Source: Amorphophallus konjac
Taxonomy: Eukaryota; Streptophyta; Magnoliopsida; Alismatales; Araceae
Direction of reading: 5' to 3'
Length of the DNA: 64,000 nucleotides
Assembly (NCBI GenBank): GCA_022559845.1
Contig: CM040117.1
Span: forward strand, 148,122,732-148,186,731
Position 1 is the stretch's first letter. Each line of letters starts with the position of its first letter. The position numbers and the translations under genes are program-made. This document shows, piece by piece, positions 63,413-64,000 of this stretch. Below the pieces are notes generated by a model. It ran no database searches, was not told the origin of the DNA, and saw only the letters and a list, made by a program, of their open reading frames with translations.

Positions 63413-64000
63413 TCACGGGCGCCGGAATATGTCTTCGAAGGCCAGAAGCCCTACATACGGGGCAGCCCCCAGCTCATGAAGTCGAGCCTCCTCCTCCTGC
63501 AGTCGAATAGACTCGTCCCGAAAGGATGCCACCTGCCCCTCCAATAGAGCTGCTTCTTCCTCGAGCTGCGGCCGGGAAGTTGTTATCTGCAGCAGCTCAG
63601 CTCGGAGACCAGACAGTTCAGCCTCCAGAATGGTTATTCGGCCGCGCACGAACTGCTCCCGCTACACCAGAGACTGCAGTTGGCACTGTCGCTCCTGAAG
63701 AATAAAGTTCATTTTTTCTAGCTCAGATTTGCACTCCATCCTTTGCAACTTCAAAGCTGCCAGTCTGTCAGACATAATGTGTGCCAAGAAATCCCGGCGA
63801 TGTACAAATTTCAACAACAACAGAACCCGCTGGGTCCATATTTCTAGAGGACAACCCATTGCCTGTAAACCTACGGTGAAACGCTCGGCTATCTCCTTCA
63901 ACTGCGGATAAGTTAGTCCGGGCTGGGATTCCACTAGCTGGCGCAACATGTCCAGATGTTGCTAGACAAAACTCTCAGGTGAAGCAAAGCCAGGCAAGGG
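63413..64000 (-). pseudogene. Antisense ORF at the 3' side of the Tat element, coiled coil, runs off the window
   Basis: One minus-strand frame from the window edge to a stop at 63413, cut by TAG at 63961-63963 and TAG at 63662-63664. Readable segments: LTYPQLKEIAERFTVGLQAM, PLEIWTQRVLLLLKFVHRRD, ALKLQRMECKSELEKMNF and ILEAELSGLRAELLQ, the latter two with heptad spacing of a coiled coil. I do not recognise the family. It lies where Tat-lineage elements are known to carry antisense extra ORFs between pol and the 3' LTR. Both stops fit CAG with a C to T change on the coding strand. The start is outside the window. Confidence 0.65.

Larger units (their letters stand above)
44226..64000 (+). mobile_element. 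Large Tat-type Ty3/gypsy element, open at the right edge
   Basis: Order: 5' LTR (to 47082), primer site 47087, gag from 47202 (split by a solo LTR), protease, RT, gypsy RNase H, second archaeal-type RNase H, integrase (to 59382), tandem arrays, and an antisense ORF at 63413 onward. The two RNase H domains, repeat-rich 3' region and antisense ORF are all known traits of the Tat lineage. The 3' LTR lies beyond the window. Confidence 0.88.

Noticed and set aside
1..64000. Host genes, tRNA or rRNA genes
   Set aside because: Every long frame with a recognisable domain is gag, protease, RT, RNase H or integrase, or the antisense ORF of the Tat element; no tRNA cloverleaf or rRNA sequence was noticed.

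Overview
The window is repeat-rich plant nuclear DNA. It holds Ty3/gypsy elements of the Tat type and of the chromovirus type, SIRE/Maximus-like Ty1/copia elements, primer sites matching plant initiator tRNA-Met, LTRs of 1.6-4.8 kb, and a 100-N scaffold gap at 32435-32534. I find no host protein-coding gene, tRNA or rRNA. The species cannot be named from this sequence; a large angiosperm genome fits best. Nearly all of the sequence is nested LTR retrotransposons in various states of decay.

Layout, left to right. (1) 1-20634: a minus-strand Tat-like gypsy element. Its gag lies at 616-5464 and carries a second partial gag domain in tandem. Its primer site is at 5577-5594 and its 5' LTR runs from 5598 to 20634. 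That LTR is split by (2) a complete chromovirus at 7110-17355, with AATGG target duplications, two 2.8-kb LTRs, an initiator tRNA-Met primer site and a gag-pol broken by four stops and one frameshift. (3) 20635-23311: gag, protease and the start of RT of a plus-strand Tat-like element, cut off by (4) the 5' LTR (23312-25530) and gag (25692-28030, five zinc knuckles) of a copia element. (5) 28031-32434 is non-coding, GC-rich and then AT-rich, and is followed by the gap. (6) 32535-36953: 3' end of a copia element (RT tail, RNase H, long 3' non-coding part, 3' LTR). (7) 36954-40171: gag and protease with a G-patch domain from another gypsy element. (8) 40172 to about 42658: a minus-strand copia LTR. 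(9) 42825-44225: integrase and chromodomain of a minus-strand chromovirus. (10) From about 44226 to the right edge: a large plus-strand Tat element with 5' LTR, gag interrupted by a solo LTR of the same family (47835-50662, CCCGC duplications), protease-RT-RNaseH-aRNaseH-integrase, a 24-copy 41-bp tandem array, a 2.7-kb hairpin-repeat region, and an antisense coiled-coil ORF at the edge.

The coding parts follow known retrotransposon logic: gag forms particles, protease matures the polyprotein, RT and RNase H copy the RNA from a tRNA primer, and integrase inserts the DNA. The less expected signal is non-coding. Unrelated elements here carry arrays of short inverted repeats whose two arms differ between copies in a compensating way. 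The clearest case is the region after the Tat integrase (60720-63110), where three kinds of hairpin recur with many paired changes; I regard it as the best candidate for an undescribed structured RNA. Similar paired changes occur in hairpins of the Tat LTR, the chromovirus LTR and three copia LTRs. All counts and alignments were made by eye.
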